Numbered from the stretch's first letter, positions 22,162 to 33,839 are shown. The stretch: DNA of 64,000 bases from Gnetum montanum (GCA_015680685.1 MNCI01022655.1:722050-786049), one strand, 5' to 3'. The notes: a model not told the origin generated them from the sequence alone. Program-made: numbers and translations.

Positions 22162-22944
22162 TGATGAGTGGCGAGGTACCCCTACACTCAACCATACAAA
22201 TATGAGTGTTTCACGTGCAATCTGGTTGAACTCCAAGGACTAAGTGCTTACGCACCTTAATAAAACACTTAAGAGTTAATCAATCGTTTTCTTCCCAAAC
22301 TTACTTGTATTGTCACAGTTGTATGGTTAAGTAAGCTTGAGGTATATGATTTTTATACTTTTTATCCTTTTTAATGTCTTATGCTAATGAGGAAAGGTGA
22401 AGAGAACTAAATGGCTAACTTTCGCTAACTATTCACTAACTAAGTTCTAACTGTTCCTAACACTAGTATCCATTCCCATTTGCCGCACACATCCTGAACA
22501 AATGTAACACCACTGGGATTACCAAACGCTAATTGTTACTAGGTTACCAAGCGCTACACACATGCTTGAAGTGGTCGTACTGAGTGTACTTAACTAGGAG
22601 AGTTAAGGGTTGAGAGAGAGATTAATTAACTAGGAAAGCATTTAAACATTCAACAATAATTAATTACTATTTAGCTTAGTCCATATGCTGCAAGGTTTAT
22701 CATAAAGTTCATCTTTATTGCCATACACAAATATGTGCTTAGGTACAATTTGCTCGAATATAGGTCTGTTAACTTTAATACTCCTACTACGGTCACATGG
22801 AAATTATTCTAACTCTGGAATGGTAAAACTACAAGAGTTTAGCTAAGGGTCTAAGTCTAAGTGCCTAAAAAAAGGAAAGCCATTGCTTATTTATAGACAT
22901 TTTGGTGGGCTACGATGTAGTGTACACGATATCGCAGCTCATCA
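22162..22944 (-). repeat. Element B 5' LTR (783 bp, internally deleted)
   Basis: It is collinear with 15560-16662 but lacks 320 bp. The junction retains a single GTATT (22307-22311) where the long copy has two flanking the missing part, as expected of a microhomology deletion. TATAAATA is on the minus strand at 22888-22895. Confidence 0.9.
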
Positions 22945-24139
22945 GGTGGTGTTGAGAGTTATGTGTGTTATAGGAGTTACGTTAGTGGTAACCGATGATG
23001 GTGGAGAATGTAGTGGGAGTTATGTTCGGGTCGTGTTGAGAGCCGTAACCAATGGTGTGGTGATCCTAGGTGTTACAGAAGTTGCATAATGACCCAGGTG
23101 GTGGGCATAACTAACATGGGACGTAGGAATTTAAACACTCAAATGAGTGACCATAAAAGCAAAGAAGCAGATGTTTTGGGGGTAGAAAGGAATGGCCTCC
23201 TTTCTCTTTGGTGTGGTGATGTGATGCCAGATGGTAGGCAACACCTGTAGCCTTTCCTCTCTTTCTTGTAGCAATAGGGTGTGCTGCAGATGGTTGCGGG
23301 AAGAAGTAGGGGACTCTTAGCACCAGTGGAGGGATAAGAAATAGGTGGTAGGTGGATCATCTATTGAGGACTCCCCTTTCCAAAGGAAACTAGTAGATGA
23401 TTTCTCTTTCTTTGGTGTATCATCATTGGCCAACCTTTCCCCTCTCTGGAAGGGTGTGTGATGGTGGCGATTATCATAATAATGGTGGAAACATGGGGTT
23501 AGATGGTAGGTAGCACTTGTAGCCTTCCCTCTCTCTCACTAGGGTCAGTGCCTCTCTCATTAGTGGCCAGCCTCTCTCTCACATTGGGGGCCAACCCCTC
23601 TCTCATTAGGGGCTAGCCTTTTTCTCACATTAGTGACTAGCCTCTCTCTCATTGGGGCCAACCTCTCTCTCACATTGGGGGCTAGCCTCTCTCTCTCTTC
23701 GGCAGTGTGCATGGCAGATAGAATGGTGTGCACATGAGGAAACAGAGGCTATGAATGACATGTTTGCAGCACGTGGTGTAGATAGCAGTGGCATCTCTCT
23801 CTCTCTCTCACTCCCTCTCTTAGTGGCTACAAGTAGTGTCGGCTATGGTGGTGTTCATGCTGGTGAGACAACACGAACCGGTAGTAGCAGTAGGGACTAG
23901 GGAACAATTTGAATTTACTAGTTACTATATTTTCATTAAGTCTTGAAATTCAAGATAGTTTTCAAATTTAAATTCTCCTAACTTTTTAGTTTTGTTTACT
24001 TTTTTTTTGGAATGCCACATAGCCCTCTCTAGCTAAGACTATTCTTGGGTTTCCATACCCATACAGGAGGCACTTTAGGTAATAGTCTCCTCAAACTAGT
24101 TTTTCCCTCGATGTTGGTGCATCTAAAATTTACGCATCA
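22945..24139 (+). repeat. Element A right LTR, part 2
   Basis: It resumes with the target duplicate GGTGG and 'tgttgagagttatgtgtgttat', matching the left LTR from about 13800 on. The TATA box has become 'CATAAAAG' (about 23151). The C/T-rich tandem at 23520-23700 has more units than the left copy. It ends ..TTTACGCATCA. Confidence 0.85.
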
Positions 24140-25700
24140 ACACCATCTTCATTTTATTCTTGGGTCTATGCCAAAATTTTTCAGCAATAATGAAATGCTT
24201 AAGATACAAATATTTTTTAGCCAACAGTGGAGAAATGAAACCGAGGTTGTAAACGGTGGAGTGCGCACTTGTTTATCATTGTTGAAATATTAAATTTTAC
24301 TCAAATCTTGGCTCTTGGCTTTGCCATATCTATATTATGCTTACTCTTATTCCATCCCTTGTGTTTTTTCCTCTTTCATTTTTGTTATGTTTCTATGCAA
24401 TTCATTCTATACGTGATCATATAGTATCATGTATTATTTTCATTCTTTCTCTTTAACTTATTTTAACATTAGTAGGATACTATCAAGGTTATGTATATTA
24501 GTTAATGTAACTATTTATTCATATGGTTAACTTTCAATGTTATTATTTAAAGTTTTCTTTATTATTGTGTGTTCATTTTGTATAGTTACAATTCATAGTT
24601 ATTAGAGTTAATATTTTGAAATTAAAATTGAAATTTTATTAAGTCTATGAACTTATTTTATCTATTGCACGGTAGAAATATATTTGCTGAGCTTTGATAA
24701 TATTATTGAAAAAATTACCAAGTTTTCTTGGTAACATTTCAAACAAATCAATCAAATTTGCAATTATAATATCTTATCTATGGCTAATGTACTCAAATGT
24801 AGCATGATGCAAGAAAAAGTGGTATTCATCTTTAATGTTATTTGGAAGGAAATTTTGAGGCATCTACTTGTATTAATCTTTAGATAATAAGATCCATTCT
24901 TACTTTGCTAATTGTGTATGGAAAATGAAGATGAATAATAGCATATAAATAGTTTGCCTTCAAATTAAGGCTTTCCCTTATATTGTTCAATTGGAAATAT
25001 TTTTTAAACTTGCACATTTTCCCAAAGTTTTTGAAATACTACTATTTTTTCCAATTTTCTAACTTGCTTAGGATTATAATAAAGAATGTACCCTTGAATA
25101 TTTCATTTATTAAGCCATAGAACTCCCTTATGAAGTCATCTTTTATTTTATGTTTTCATCATCACATTTTAGAGTATTTATCCAACAAGGACTTAGAAAG
25201 AATATGAGTGTAGGCTATAAAGTAACAAATAACTTTAGCTTTAGTACATCATTTTTACTTCAAGAAGCATAATATTATATTATGTTTATTTCTTCACTTT
25301 AAATTTAGAAAAAGCTTTTGAATTACTTCTATCTATTTTGAGTGAAAATTTTATATTATAAGGTAATATAATATTATTTTGAAAATATGATATAAGAAGC
25401 ATAATATTATATTTTTAGCAAAAGTCTTTAAAATTTTTTAGTCTATTTCCAATATTTATTTGATAGATCAAGATCTATAAAACATACCAATAAAGAATAG
25501 TTGGTTGAACAATGTCATGATAAAGAAGGTTATAAAATAAATATTTTAGGTTGTTATTTATCCTATAATCTTATATGTATATTTTGTATGGGGACCAAGC
25601 CTTAGTATAAAAAATTGGCAACCTATTGACAAGGTGTGAAAAATGTTTCTATTAGATAAATTGAAGATGAATGTACAAACACCTTATCATATGTTATTTT
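24140..25700. other. AT-rich stretch, nothing recognised
   Basis: There is no domain, LTR end or tandem structure. Composition is strongly AT-rich with a few 'ataatattatatt' runs (25270-25410). It is probably old degraded repeat DNA. Confidence 0.5.
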
Positions 25701-26232
25701 TGTGGATTGAGATCTTAGAATAGGGGTTGAATAAGTTCCCTAATTAAAATTATTGTAGCCACCAAAATCAAACTCAATTTTTATGTGGTTCCCCAACTTG
25801 GGTATGTCCACACTTGGAGGGTAGAATATTTGCACACCTTTGGACTTTGTTGCTTCAAAATGTGGTTTGAAGGGCATGACAACATTTACAAGGTTTGAGC
25901 TTTGCTCTAGAGTATTGTTTCGCTACAAAACTAGTCAACCTTGCAAGGTCCTAAAAAGCTCAAAATGTGGTTTAGAGGATCCCACAACCTTTACAAAAGT
26001 CAGCTCTACGACAAAGTGTTTTGTCATCCCAAAACCACTCAATCTTGCAAGGTCAAAACAAACTCAAAATGTGGTTTAGAGGATCTCACAACCTTTACAA
26101 AAGTGAGCTCTACACTAGAGTGTTTTATCACCACAAAACCACTCAACCCTGCATGGTCCTAACTTGTCTTTGAAGAAATAAGCCATTGGTAATAAATAAT
26201 CAATATCTCATGATTCTATAATCATCCAATAT
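25701..26232 (-). repeat. Element C 3' LTR, short (U3 mostly missing)
   Basis: It starts TGTGGATTGAG as the LTR at 29285 does, and matches its first about 460 bp including 'ggttccccaacttggg' and the 'acaaaaccactcaaccctgca' blocks. It then runs only about 70 bp to 'catccaata' beside a reverse polypurine tract. The 8-mer array and TATA region of the sister LTR are absent, so it is internally deleted or a different subfamily. Confidence 0.65.
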
Positions 26233-27974
26233 TCTCCCCACTTTGAAACATTAACAAAAATGATAAGACATAGCAATTCTATGAGAACGTGTGTAAATAC
26301 ATGTACATTAAAGTCTTAAGACCTAGACTAAATACTCATAAGAAAGATCAAAGAAATATAACTTCTCATGCTAAATATATCAAAAGATTAAGAAAAACCA
26401 AACAAATCCTTAAGAAGATGCTCATAAACAGATGTAAATATGTCAAGTTCAAAATGCATCATTAAGAAAGCCATTTTAAGGTAAAGATACAAAATGTAAC
26501 ATGACCAAAACAAATCTCATACTTTTACCTTAGATTCTTTACCAAGCTTAATATAAATATACCTCTTACTAGCTCATTCTCTATTGTGGGTGCTAGAGTA
26601 GGAGATCTTGCAACCTAAGTACCCTTTGCTGAGAGTCCCTAAAGACTCCCCTTACACTCGTGGTCCAAAAGTTATAGGATGTTGATAAGGTATATGCTCC
26701 CCTTGCATATGTGCAAATATTCTTCCCATCTTAATGCTTTAGTTGTATGGAGAGTGGTATTCTCCCCTTGGGCATTTTAGGATCAACTTATTCTTTTCAA
26801 AGATGTAATCTTAATTGTTCTTTTGTCATTAAAGTACTAGACTTGCATTGTAACACCAAGATTAAGTGTGAAGACTAAGGTCTCCCATTAGTTATGCCTT
26901 TTAAAAAATTTCTCCTAGATACTTAGCAAGGAACCTCTTTTAAAAAGAAAGGACTATGTTATTGGACATTGAGAGTCCAAAAATCACAATAGCAACTACA
27001 GTATTCAACTATTGTAATGTATCCATTGCTTGAATGTCCATTCATGGGTTACTTTTCCTGTCTACCTCCTAAGATAGATGCCTACTATCAAAATTAGACA
27101 TCTTAAATTTAGCTAAGAAGTTTGATTATTAAAATAGAATTTTAACTTGCTAGAGCTAAAAATAAAGATGCTTGTTTTGAGGTTTGGAACCTCTAGACAC
27201 CTCCAAAAAATTCCCCATAGCCCCCTGAACCTTCTAGACTTGTCAAAATAAGTTTTAAAACCCTAGAATCATCATTAAAAAAATCAACAAAAGAAAAAAC
27301 AAATAAACATCACACATACATTGAGAATTACACAATGGCTAGGTGATATCTCCATAAATCTGTAGTGCCATATCAAGATCAAGTTTGGAGACTTTTGAAA
27401 GCAAGGCCTCACATTTGTAGTACTTTATGATAAAGATATAAAATAATTCATATGCTCAAGAAATTCCTTTTGAAATTTTTCTTCTCTAAAAATATACATG
27501 AATTAAATTAAAGGTACCAATTCAAATGCTTCAATTACCATGCATAAAAAATCATCTAAAAACAATTGGACTTTATGATTTCACAAGGAAGCAACAAAGC
27601 CATATCATAGCTTAATTAAGAGTTTGGAACATAAGACATATATGTTTAAACAACAATGAATGTTCAAAAAAGAGCTTTTTGTCCATGAACTATAGTCAAG
27701 GACATTAAACCTCTTGAAACCAATACATTCTAGTTAAGAACATGATTTATCAATAAAAACTTTCAAAGCAGCACAAGTAGGTCATTATAACATATTATAG
27801 CTTCAATGATTTGTAAGATCAAGTGGAAATTTCTTTGGATTTAAAAATGTTTCTAATAGCTTTCATTCAACCATAAAAATAAACTAATTTAGTCTAATCT
27901 CATCAAGTTAAGGAATAATGATTGTAACTATACTTACCATTACTTACCTTGCTTGCTTTTGGATATGGACATGA
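26233..27974 (-). other. Element C 3' interior, with an E-LTR-like segment
   Basis: No pol motif is visible. The part at about 27150-27310 ('ctagacacctccaaaaaattccccatag', 'cttctagacttgtcaaaataag') aligns with the outer part of the element E LTRs at 36070-36200 and 38890-39010, so an E-type LTR fragment appears to be embedded. The remainder is unrecognised AT-rich sequence. Confidence 0.45.
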
Positions 27975-29240
27975 TTAATGAAGTTTAAGATGAGGTCCTC
28001 TATCATAGAGCACCTCCCTCACATGCATATGAGCTTTTTCTTTTCTAACATCAAGATGTTTGTTTGAGTCCCTAGCTTCTTTCTCTAGCTTTTTTAGCTT
28101 GGGCCTCCAAGCCTTTCTAACTTGCAAGTCATATTTTCTAGGCTTTTGTTGATAAGACCATGTAGTTGATTCATAATGCTTTAATTGTAAATGATAATGA
28201 GATTGCTTATGCTCATATTTTCCACAAAAATAACACATATTTTTTTTCATGTGGATTGCATTTGGGTGTATACCCCCCATTTGATGAAGTGCTTGTAGAT
28301 GTTTCATTGAGGGAATGATTTCTTAGATCTCTTTCATTATTTGGATCTTCACCTTGTTCAAACATTTTCTGTAGAGTCTTCTTCTCTTGTGTTATCCTAT
28401 CAATGATGAGCTTCAAATCTACATGATCCTTGTTAACCTACTCATAGGAAATGGTTAGCTTTTGATTCTTATCCCTCAGATCTAATTTTTTCTTTGTAAG
28501 ATCTAAGGATTTTTGATTTAGCTAAAAAATTTCAAGTTCTTTTTCTGTTAAGACATTTTTCATCTTAAAGCATAAATTGTGAGTAGAAATTAGATCATTG
28601 CATAGTAACTCATACCTTTCTTCAAGTTTACCTTTACATTCTTCATTTTCTTCTATAGTGTTGGAGATGGGAGCTTCATGTGCATGAGATATGTAGACAA
28701 ACTATGAGTTTGTTGATGGGTCATAAAATTCTTCTTCATTGAACTCATCATCCTAGTTGGTGTAGATATTTTTTTCCTTCTTATCTTCTTGAGCTTTATC
28801 ATCAAACATTGAATCATTGATGAGCTCTTCATTAATCAAGCCTATGCACAAAAAATGTGAATCTTCAGGTGTATTACTTATTTCCTCTTCATCATTCCAA
28901 CTTGTATAGATGTTACTTCTTCTCCTTTCTTCACTATACACTTTCTCTTGTAACTTGTAAGCATTGGGGCATTTGGAGGCCATATGGCCTCTTCCATCAC
29001 ATATCTATTATTCCATAGAAAAGGTATCAAAATTTGAAATTTTAGATTGGTTACCTCTACTCTTATCTTCTTTGCCCAAAATGTTGTTGATGAGTTGAGT
29101 GCATCCATCCAAGATGAATGCCCAAACTAAAACAACTTACATACTTAAAGAATTCTTGCATTTGAGTCTTCCACCATGTAAAGGTGATCCCATTAAATTG
29201 ATGACTTGATATATGATCCTTCTTCCATTGTTCACTTTTG
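27975..29240 (-). pseudogene. Element C gag, copia type, broken
   Basis: The minus strand starts after the primer site with 'MEEGSYIKSS', then (frame-shifted) 'FNGITFTWWKTQMQEFFKY', the beginning of the copia gag domain. Most of the gag core is missing. A zinc knuckle remnant 'CDGRGHMASKCPN' lies near 28990, followed by an acidic stretch, a coiled-coil-like tail ('LTKKKLDLRDKNQKLTISYE') and a second knuckle-like 'CYFCGKYEHKQSHY' near 28220. The order matches element D gag. Several frameshifts and stops make it non-functional. Confidence 0.75.
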
Positions 29241-29267
29241 AGTTATTATGCTCAAAATTGAGAGTAC

Positions 29268-29282
29268 TGGGCTTCGATACCA
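29268..29282 (-). other. Element C primer-binding site, iMet type
   Basis: The minus strand reads TGGTATCGAAGCCCAG after an AG spacer from the LTR end, against TGGTATCAGAGCC for initiator tRNA-Met. Element D has the same two-base AG spacer. Confidence 0.75.
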
Positions 29283-29284
29283 CT

Positions 29285-30442
29285 TGTGGATTGAGAAATT
29301 AAAAGGGGGGTTGAATAAGTTCCCCAATTAAAATCACTATAGGCACCAAAATCAAACTTAATTTTTATGTGGTTCCCTAACTTAGGTATGCTCAAAATTG
29401 GAGGGTAGAATCCATGCACACCTATAGAATTTGTTGCTTCAAAATGTGATTCAAAGAACACCACAACCCTTATAAGATTTGAGCTTCACTCTACAATGTT
29501 TTGTTGCTATGAAACCACTCAAATTCACAAGGTCTTGACAAGATCAAAATATGGATTAGAGAATTCTACAACCTTTACAAAATTAAGCTCTACACTAGAG
29601 TGTTTTGTTGCCCCAAAACCACTCAACCCTGCAAGGTCTTGACAAGCTCAAATTATGGTTTAGAGGATCCTGAAATCTTTACAAAAGTGAGCTTTACATT
29701 GGAGTGTTTTGTCATCACAATACCACTCAACCTTGCAAGGTCTTAACAAGCTTAACAAAGACAACTTCTTGTAAGAAGCACATCAACCTCGTAGGGCTAC
29801 AAAGAAAGAAAGAAAAGAAAGAAAAAAAATAGAGAGCGTAACTACACTTTACAAGTTCCTTTTGTTTAAGCTCTGACATAACAACATACAAATGATATAC
29901 AATGAAGAACACAAGTGCTACATAAGATGTATATAATGATGATCCAATTATGTGAATAGTGTTGTTAGATTCTTATGAAATTTGCTTTATTTTATATTCT
30001 TTGAGCTTTCAAAAACCCCTATGAATTTGTCCAATGTCTAGATAATGGCTATCTAAGATATCTAATTTTAAGTAAAGATGTCTTTCTATTAACATTGTCA
30101 ATTTTGGAAAGACATCTACCTGTAGACATCTATCTTCCAAGATAGACATCTTCTATTTTTTATAGATGTTTACTCTAATATTGCACTTTGGAATTTGAGG
30201 CATTTAATTGTCAATTTAACATCTTGGTAGTCTTTGAAACATCTTTTTTTTTTGACTCATAGACTCCTCTTATATCCTAGCTCTTACCCTGCCATCCCAA
30301 CGCAACTCTCATTTTGAAGTCCTAGATCTTTTGAAAGTAGTTCTCATCATGCTCTTGGTCTATCCTTAGACCTTCAAGGCAATACAAACACATTTTCCAC
30401 ATTTTACATTTTCTAAGTTTTTGACATACCAAAAAGTCAATA
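29285..30442 (-). repeat. Element C 5' LTR (1158 bp)
   Basis: It runs from TGTGGATTGAG beside the primer site to 'cataccaaaaagtcaata', the complement of the family's LTR head. Minus-strand TATAAAAT lies at 29989-29996. The 8-mer array is just upstream of it in the minus reading. A (GAAA)n-like tract lies at 29808-29830. Confidence 0.8.
30076..30151. promoter_or_regulatory. U3 8-mer array in element C 5' LTR
   Basis: Exact AGATGTCT lies at 30076 and AGACATCT at 30110, 30124 and 30144, with near matches around. On the minus strand the array ends 80 bp upstream of the TATA box at 29989-29996. Confidence 0.7.
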
Positions 30443-31640
30443 GCTTTTGAAATGTGATTTACTCTCATTAGAAGCTAAAGCTCTTTGTCAACTCATTATC
30501 TATATCCATAGTATGCTAGAAACTAAGAAAGCAAAATTTTTGAAAGTAGTTCTTGAATACATAAAAGAACAAGGATGATATTTTCAAGGAATATAATAGT
30601 GAAAAACATAGAATCTCTCATTGGAAGTAGTGCAACATAATTCTAAACACTTAGTTAAATAACAAGTGCTGAGAAAAATATGATTAAATATGAAATGAAA
30701 GAAAAACTTTTACTTGGAGAACATTAGAGTTAATTAGCTTGATTTAGAACTTTTCTATCTTATGGTTAAAATTCCAATCAAATCTTGTAGCCTAATAAGC
30801 AAGCTTCATTTGAGTTTCCATTAACTTAGGACAAAAAGTGGGAGAGGGATAGATGGATTAAGCTTCCTAGAGAAGAACACAAATGCAAGCTTTATGGATC
30901 AACAACTCTTGAGGATGCGTACTATATATTTCTTATTTTCCCTTTAAGTAACCATCTCCACCAAAAATATAATAATTAAGCAAAAAGTTTATATAATTTA
31001 TTTTTGTTACATCTAATGGCACTTAGCAGCTTTGTTGAATCTATTTTTATTTTCTATGAGGTGAATGTACTTTCTGTCTAATAGATCTTTTTTAGCCTAT
31101 AGATCTAATAGAATCTTTTGTTTTACATAAAATTATTTTTAGATATCCAAGTTACATTTAAAGTGTTAAAAATCTAAGTTTTAATATTAATGATAAAAGT
31201 TAACATGAGCATTATTAATAAGTTTAAAAGTTAATGTAAATAGTTAACATATATGTTAATTTTTTTGTTATAAAATTAAATTTATCCTTGAATATATAGC
31301 TTTGAACTAACCTTTATTAGTTAACAAGAAATGTAAACAAATGTGCTTTCAAGTGAACTTTAAAAGTAAAATCAAATGTAAACACATGCATTAATTTTTT
31401 AATATCATGGTTATTGTCATGACTGAATGTTAACCGTTGCATTAACTTTTTCTTTGTAAAGGTTTACTTTGTAATGGTTTAGAAGAAAATTAATGCTTAA
31501 CCTTAACTTTAAAGTCTAGTTTTTTACTATATAGGCTCTTTAAGATGTGAATTTATTAATATAGATAGTAAAATTGTAAATAAAGTTATTTCATTAAATG
31601 GCACTAATTTTTTTAATAGCTTTGATGTTTTTAGTTTTGT
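30443..31640. other. AT-rich stretch, nothing recognised
   Basis: There is no gene or repeat that can be supported. It contains several 'gttaa/ttaac' rich lines (31170-31500) without clear periodicity. Confidence 0.5.
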
Positions 31641-31649
31641 TGAAACTTA

Positions 31650-33680
31650 GGAAGATGGTTTTTTAGATTTTGTTGATTCTCATTTCATTAAATTTGTTGC
31701 AAGAAACACAAGACTAAGATAAAGAGGCAAACCTTCTAGTCTCATTGTAGTGTTAGTGAAGAAATCTATTGAAAATTATGTACTTTTAGAAAAAATTGAT
31801 AATCCTAAATAATATATTTTGCTAAAAAGCTAATGCTAGCATGGTTGTGATTTTCTTGTCATATGCTATTTTACTCCTAGAGATGTTATAGTAAATGATA
31901 CAATAGAGTTGTATTGTGATCATACTTTCTAGTTCTTAGGTAAAGATATTGTAGAATTTTCAGCAAAAGACTCAGTATTTATTTGTTGAGATTTTAATGT
32001 AAGAATAGATTCATAGCAAATAAATAAATTATTTAGTGGTAACATAATGTTGGTAGTTTAGACATTCTTGAAGATCATAATTGGACATGAGATTTTGTAG
32101 ATAACATTATTAATATAGACTATAACTTTTGATCTTCTCATTTGTAATGACCTTGCTAGATTTTCTCAATCTTCATCATTTACTTTCACAAGATGTCAAG
32201 GTAACTCTTGTATTGATTTATTTTTATGTTCTTATAAATCCATTAAATTTATTAAGGATTTGAAAGTAGAGAAGATTTAGTTGAGTCTTGTGATCATTAT
32301 ATAGAGTTTTTATTGCAAATTAAAATTTTTTCTCAAATAATAATAGAAAAAAATATTAGTGTAGAATCATCCTAAAAGTTAAGGAAAAATATATGGATGT
32401 AGCACATAACAAATGGAATCTTGAAAGACAACATAAGGAACTTGAACAAATTTTTCTTATAGTAGCTAAGCAAGTTATGCACCAGGTGCAATCACTAAAA
32501 GAGGTTAAGCTTTTGCTCATCCATTGACCTTCTTGGAACTTTGCCTAGCGGGGTGAGGATTGTGGCTTTGGGTAATGATCCTTAGCTAAACATGTTGTGC
32601 ATTTACAACAACAAGGTACTAAGAATGCTTGGTTTGATGAGAAATTGATGTAGGCTAGAAAAAATATTAAGAATGCAAGTAAGAAACACAAATAAAGTTT
32701 AGTTAAAGCATATAAATATTTGATGAGTACTAAGAGGAGGAAATTTATTAGGAAGCAACAAGAATATTTTATTTACACCATTAAAAATAAGCCTAGATGG
32801 TTTTGAAATTATTTTCATTATAAAGCCTATTCATCATTTAATTTTTCTTTTCTAGATATTTGTTCATTTTATAATAAAATAATTATATAAAAAGATGATA
32901 ATTATACTATTATTGTATAATAAGCACTTTTCCAATTTACTCTTAAGGAAGTCATAGAGGATATTAAAAAGCTAGCATCTAGAAAAGATATAAATTTAAA
33001 TGATTTATATGTAGAATTATTAAAGTGTGTAGGAGTTGGTATTCATAGAGAAATTTTAAATAGATTTTATTCAACAATTGTTTAAGGATCAAATAAACAT
33101 TGGAAAACTAGCAAGGTTATCTAATTATATAAAAAGGAGTTTAAAATAATTCGAATAATTATTGAATTATCTTTATGAATAGTATATTTTATAAGTTATT
33201 AGGTACTCTTCTAGAAAAGAAAATCAATTCTTGGGCTAGAGTTAACCAGGTTAGGACAAGGTGTTAAGCAGGTTTTAGAAAAGAATCACTCCACTATTAA
33301 GTACTTAGTTGCTTTTAAACTTTGCATAGAGTTTCCGAAAGTGCATGATGCATGGTTTGTAGAAAACTATAGTTGTAGTTGCATGAAATTGGCCTCCCTT
33401 TTGAATTGGATAAAAGAACTCAATAATTGTATGAGGAAGTGCTTACTGAAATTAATGATAATGAGCTAGAGAATAAATTTTAGTTGTAGAGAAAAATTGG
33501 ATTTAAGTAAGGTTGTTTACTTTCTTCAACTTTCTTTGGTATATTTATTGATGAAATGTAGAAATGTTTATGTAATAGGTAAGATACTCATGGTATCAAA
33601 ATTGGATCCTAAGCAATGAATCTTCTTTTGTATGCAGATTATGTTTTCTTAATCTTCACTATTGTAGAATGTATGTGTTG
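31650..33680 (+). mobile_element. Broken LINE (endonuclease plus reverse transcriptase)
   Basis: Plus-strand translation, across frameshifts, gives the order of a non-LTR retrotransposon. First comes an apurinic-type endonuclease remnant with 'VFIC*DFNVRI' (from the GDFN box, the Gly codon now a stop, near 31976-32005). Next is a linker with 'NAWFDEKL' and 'FTLKEVIEDIKKLASRKD' (about 32620-33000), then the reverse transcriptase with 'INSWARVNQVRT', 'AGFRKNHSTIKYLVAFK' (about 33260-33320) and 'LLLYADYVFLI' (YADD box, second Asp lost, near 33630). It stops at 33688 before a T-run and another repeat. The 3' end is missing. Clade not assigned. Confidence 0.75.
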
Positions 33681-33688
33681 TACCCACT

Positions 33689-33698
33689 TTTTTTTTTT
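33689..33698. repeat. T-run at LINE truncation point
   Basis: A homopolymer of ten or more T marks the boundary between the LINE and the tandem-repeat region. It could be the complement of a poly(A) tail of a reverse insertion, but no such element was identified. Confidence 0.5.
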
Positions 33699-33839
33699 GG
33701 CTCATCAACAACCAAGAAAAGTGTAATTTTAACATTGTTTCATCTAATTGAGTTATCAAGATGTTCTAAAAGCATCATCATAAGTTCTTTTTTAGACTCC
33801 CATAGGCCCCTATAAGATATTCTAGTTCATGATCTAATA

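Larger units (their letters stand above)
15560..22944 (-). mobile_element. Element B: gag-protease-only Ty3/gypsy-type element, complete with TSD
   Basis: It has LTRs with TGATGAG...CTCATCA inverted ends, an Asp-type primer site, a polypurine tract, and perfect GGTGG target duplications at 15555-15559 and 22945-22949. It is oriented on the minus strand. The interior has one long gag-protease frame (18549-22016) and then about 1.9 kb without reverse transcriptase, RNase H or integrase, so it must have relied on another element's polymerase. It is inserted in the right LTR of element A and is therefore younger than A. Confidence 0.9.
13625..24139 (+). mobile_element. Element A: LTR element with very small interior, interrupted by element B
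   Basis: The two LTRs share TGATGC...GCAYCA ends and a long collinear match: 'catggggccatgatcaacaagtct', 'caagcatgtcttggggctt', the TATA region, 'gcaacacctacaacctttcctctc' and 'tttacgca'. Between them lie only about 386 bp. Element B (15560-22944) sits in the right LTR. Without B the element is about 3.1 kb, roughly 85% of it LTR. It encodes nothing. No convincing target duplication was seen at its outer ends. Confidence 0.8.
25701..30442 (-). mobile_element. Element C: copia-type element with gag only
   Basis: This minus-strand element is bounded by LTR-like sequences at 25701-26232 and 29285-30442. It has an iMet-type primer site at about 29268-29282 and a polypurine-like tract (minus 'CAAAGTGGGGAGAA', 26234-26247). 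Gag is recognisable at 27975-29240; no protease, integrase or reverse transcriptase was seen. The flanking 5-mers do not match, so the two LTRs may not be an original pair. Confidence 0.6.

Noticed and set aside
13618-24144. Target-site duplication for element A
   Set aside because: Flanking 5-mers (TCGGT and ACACC, or ATCGG and ATCTT with shifted ends) do not match well enough.
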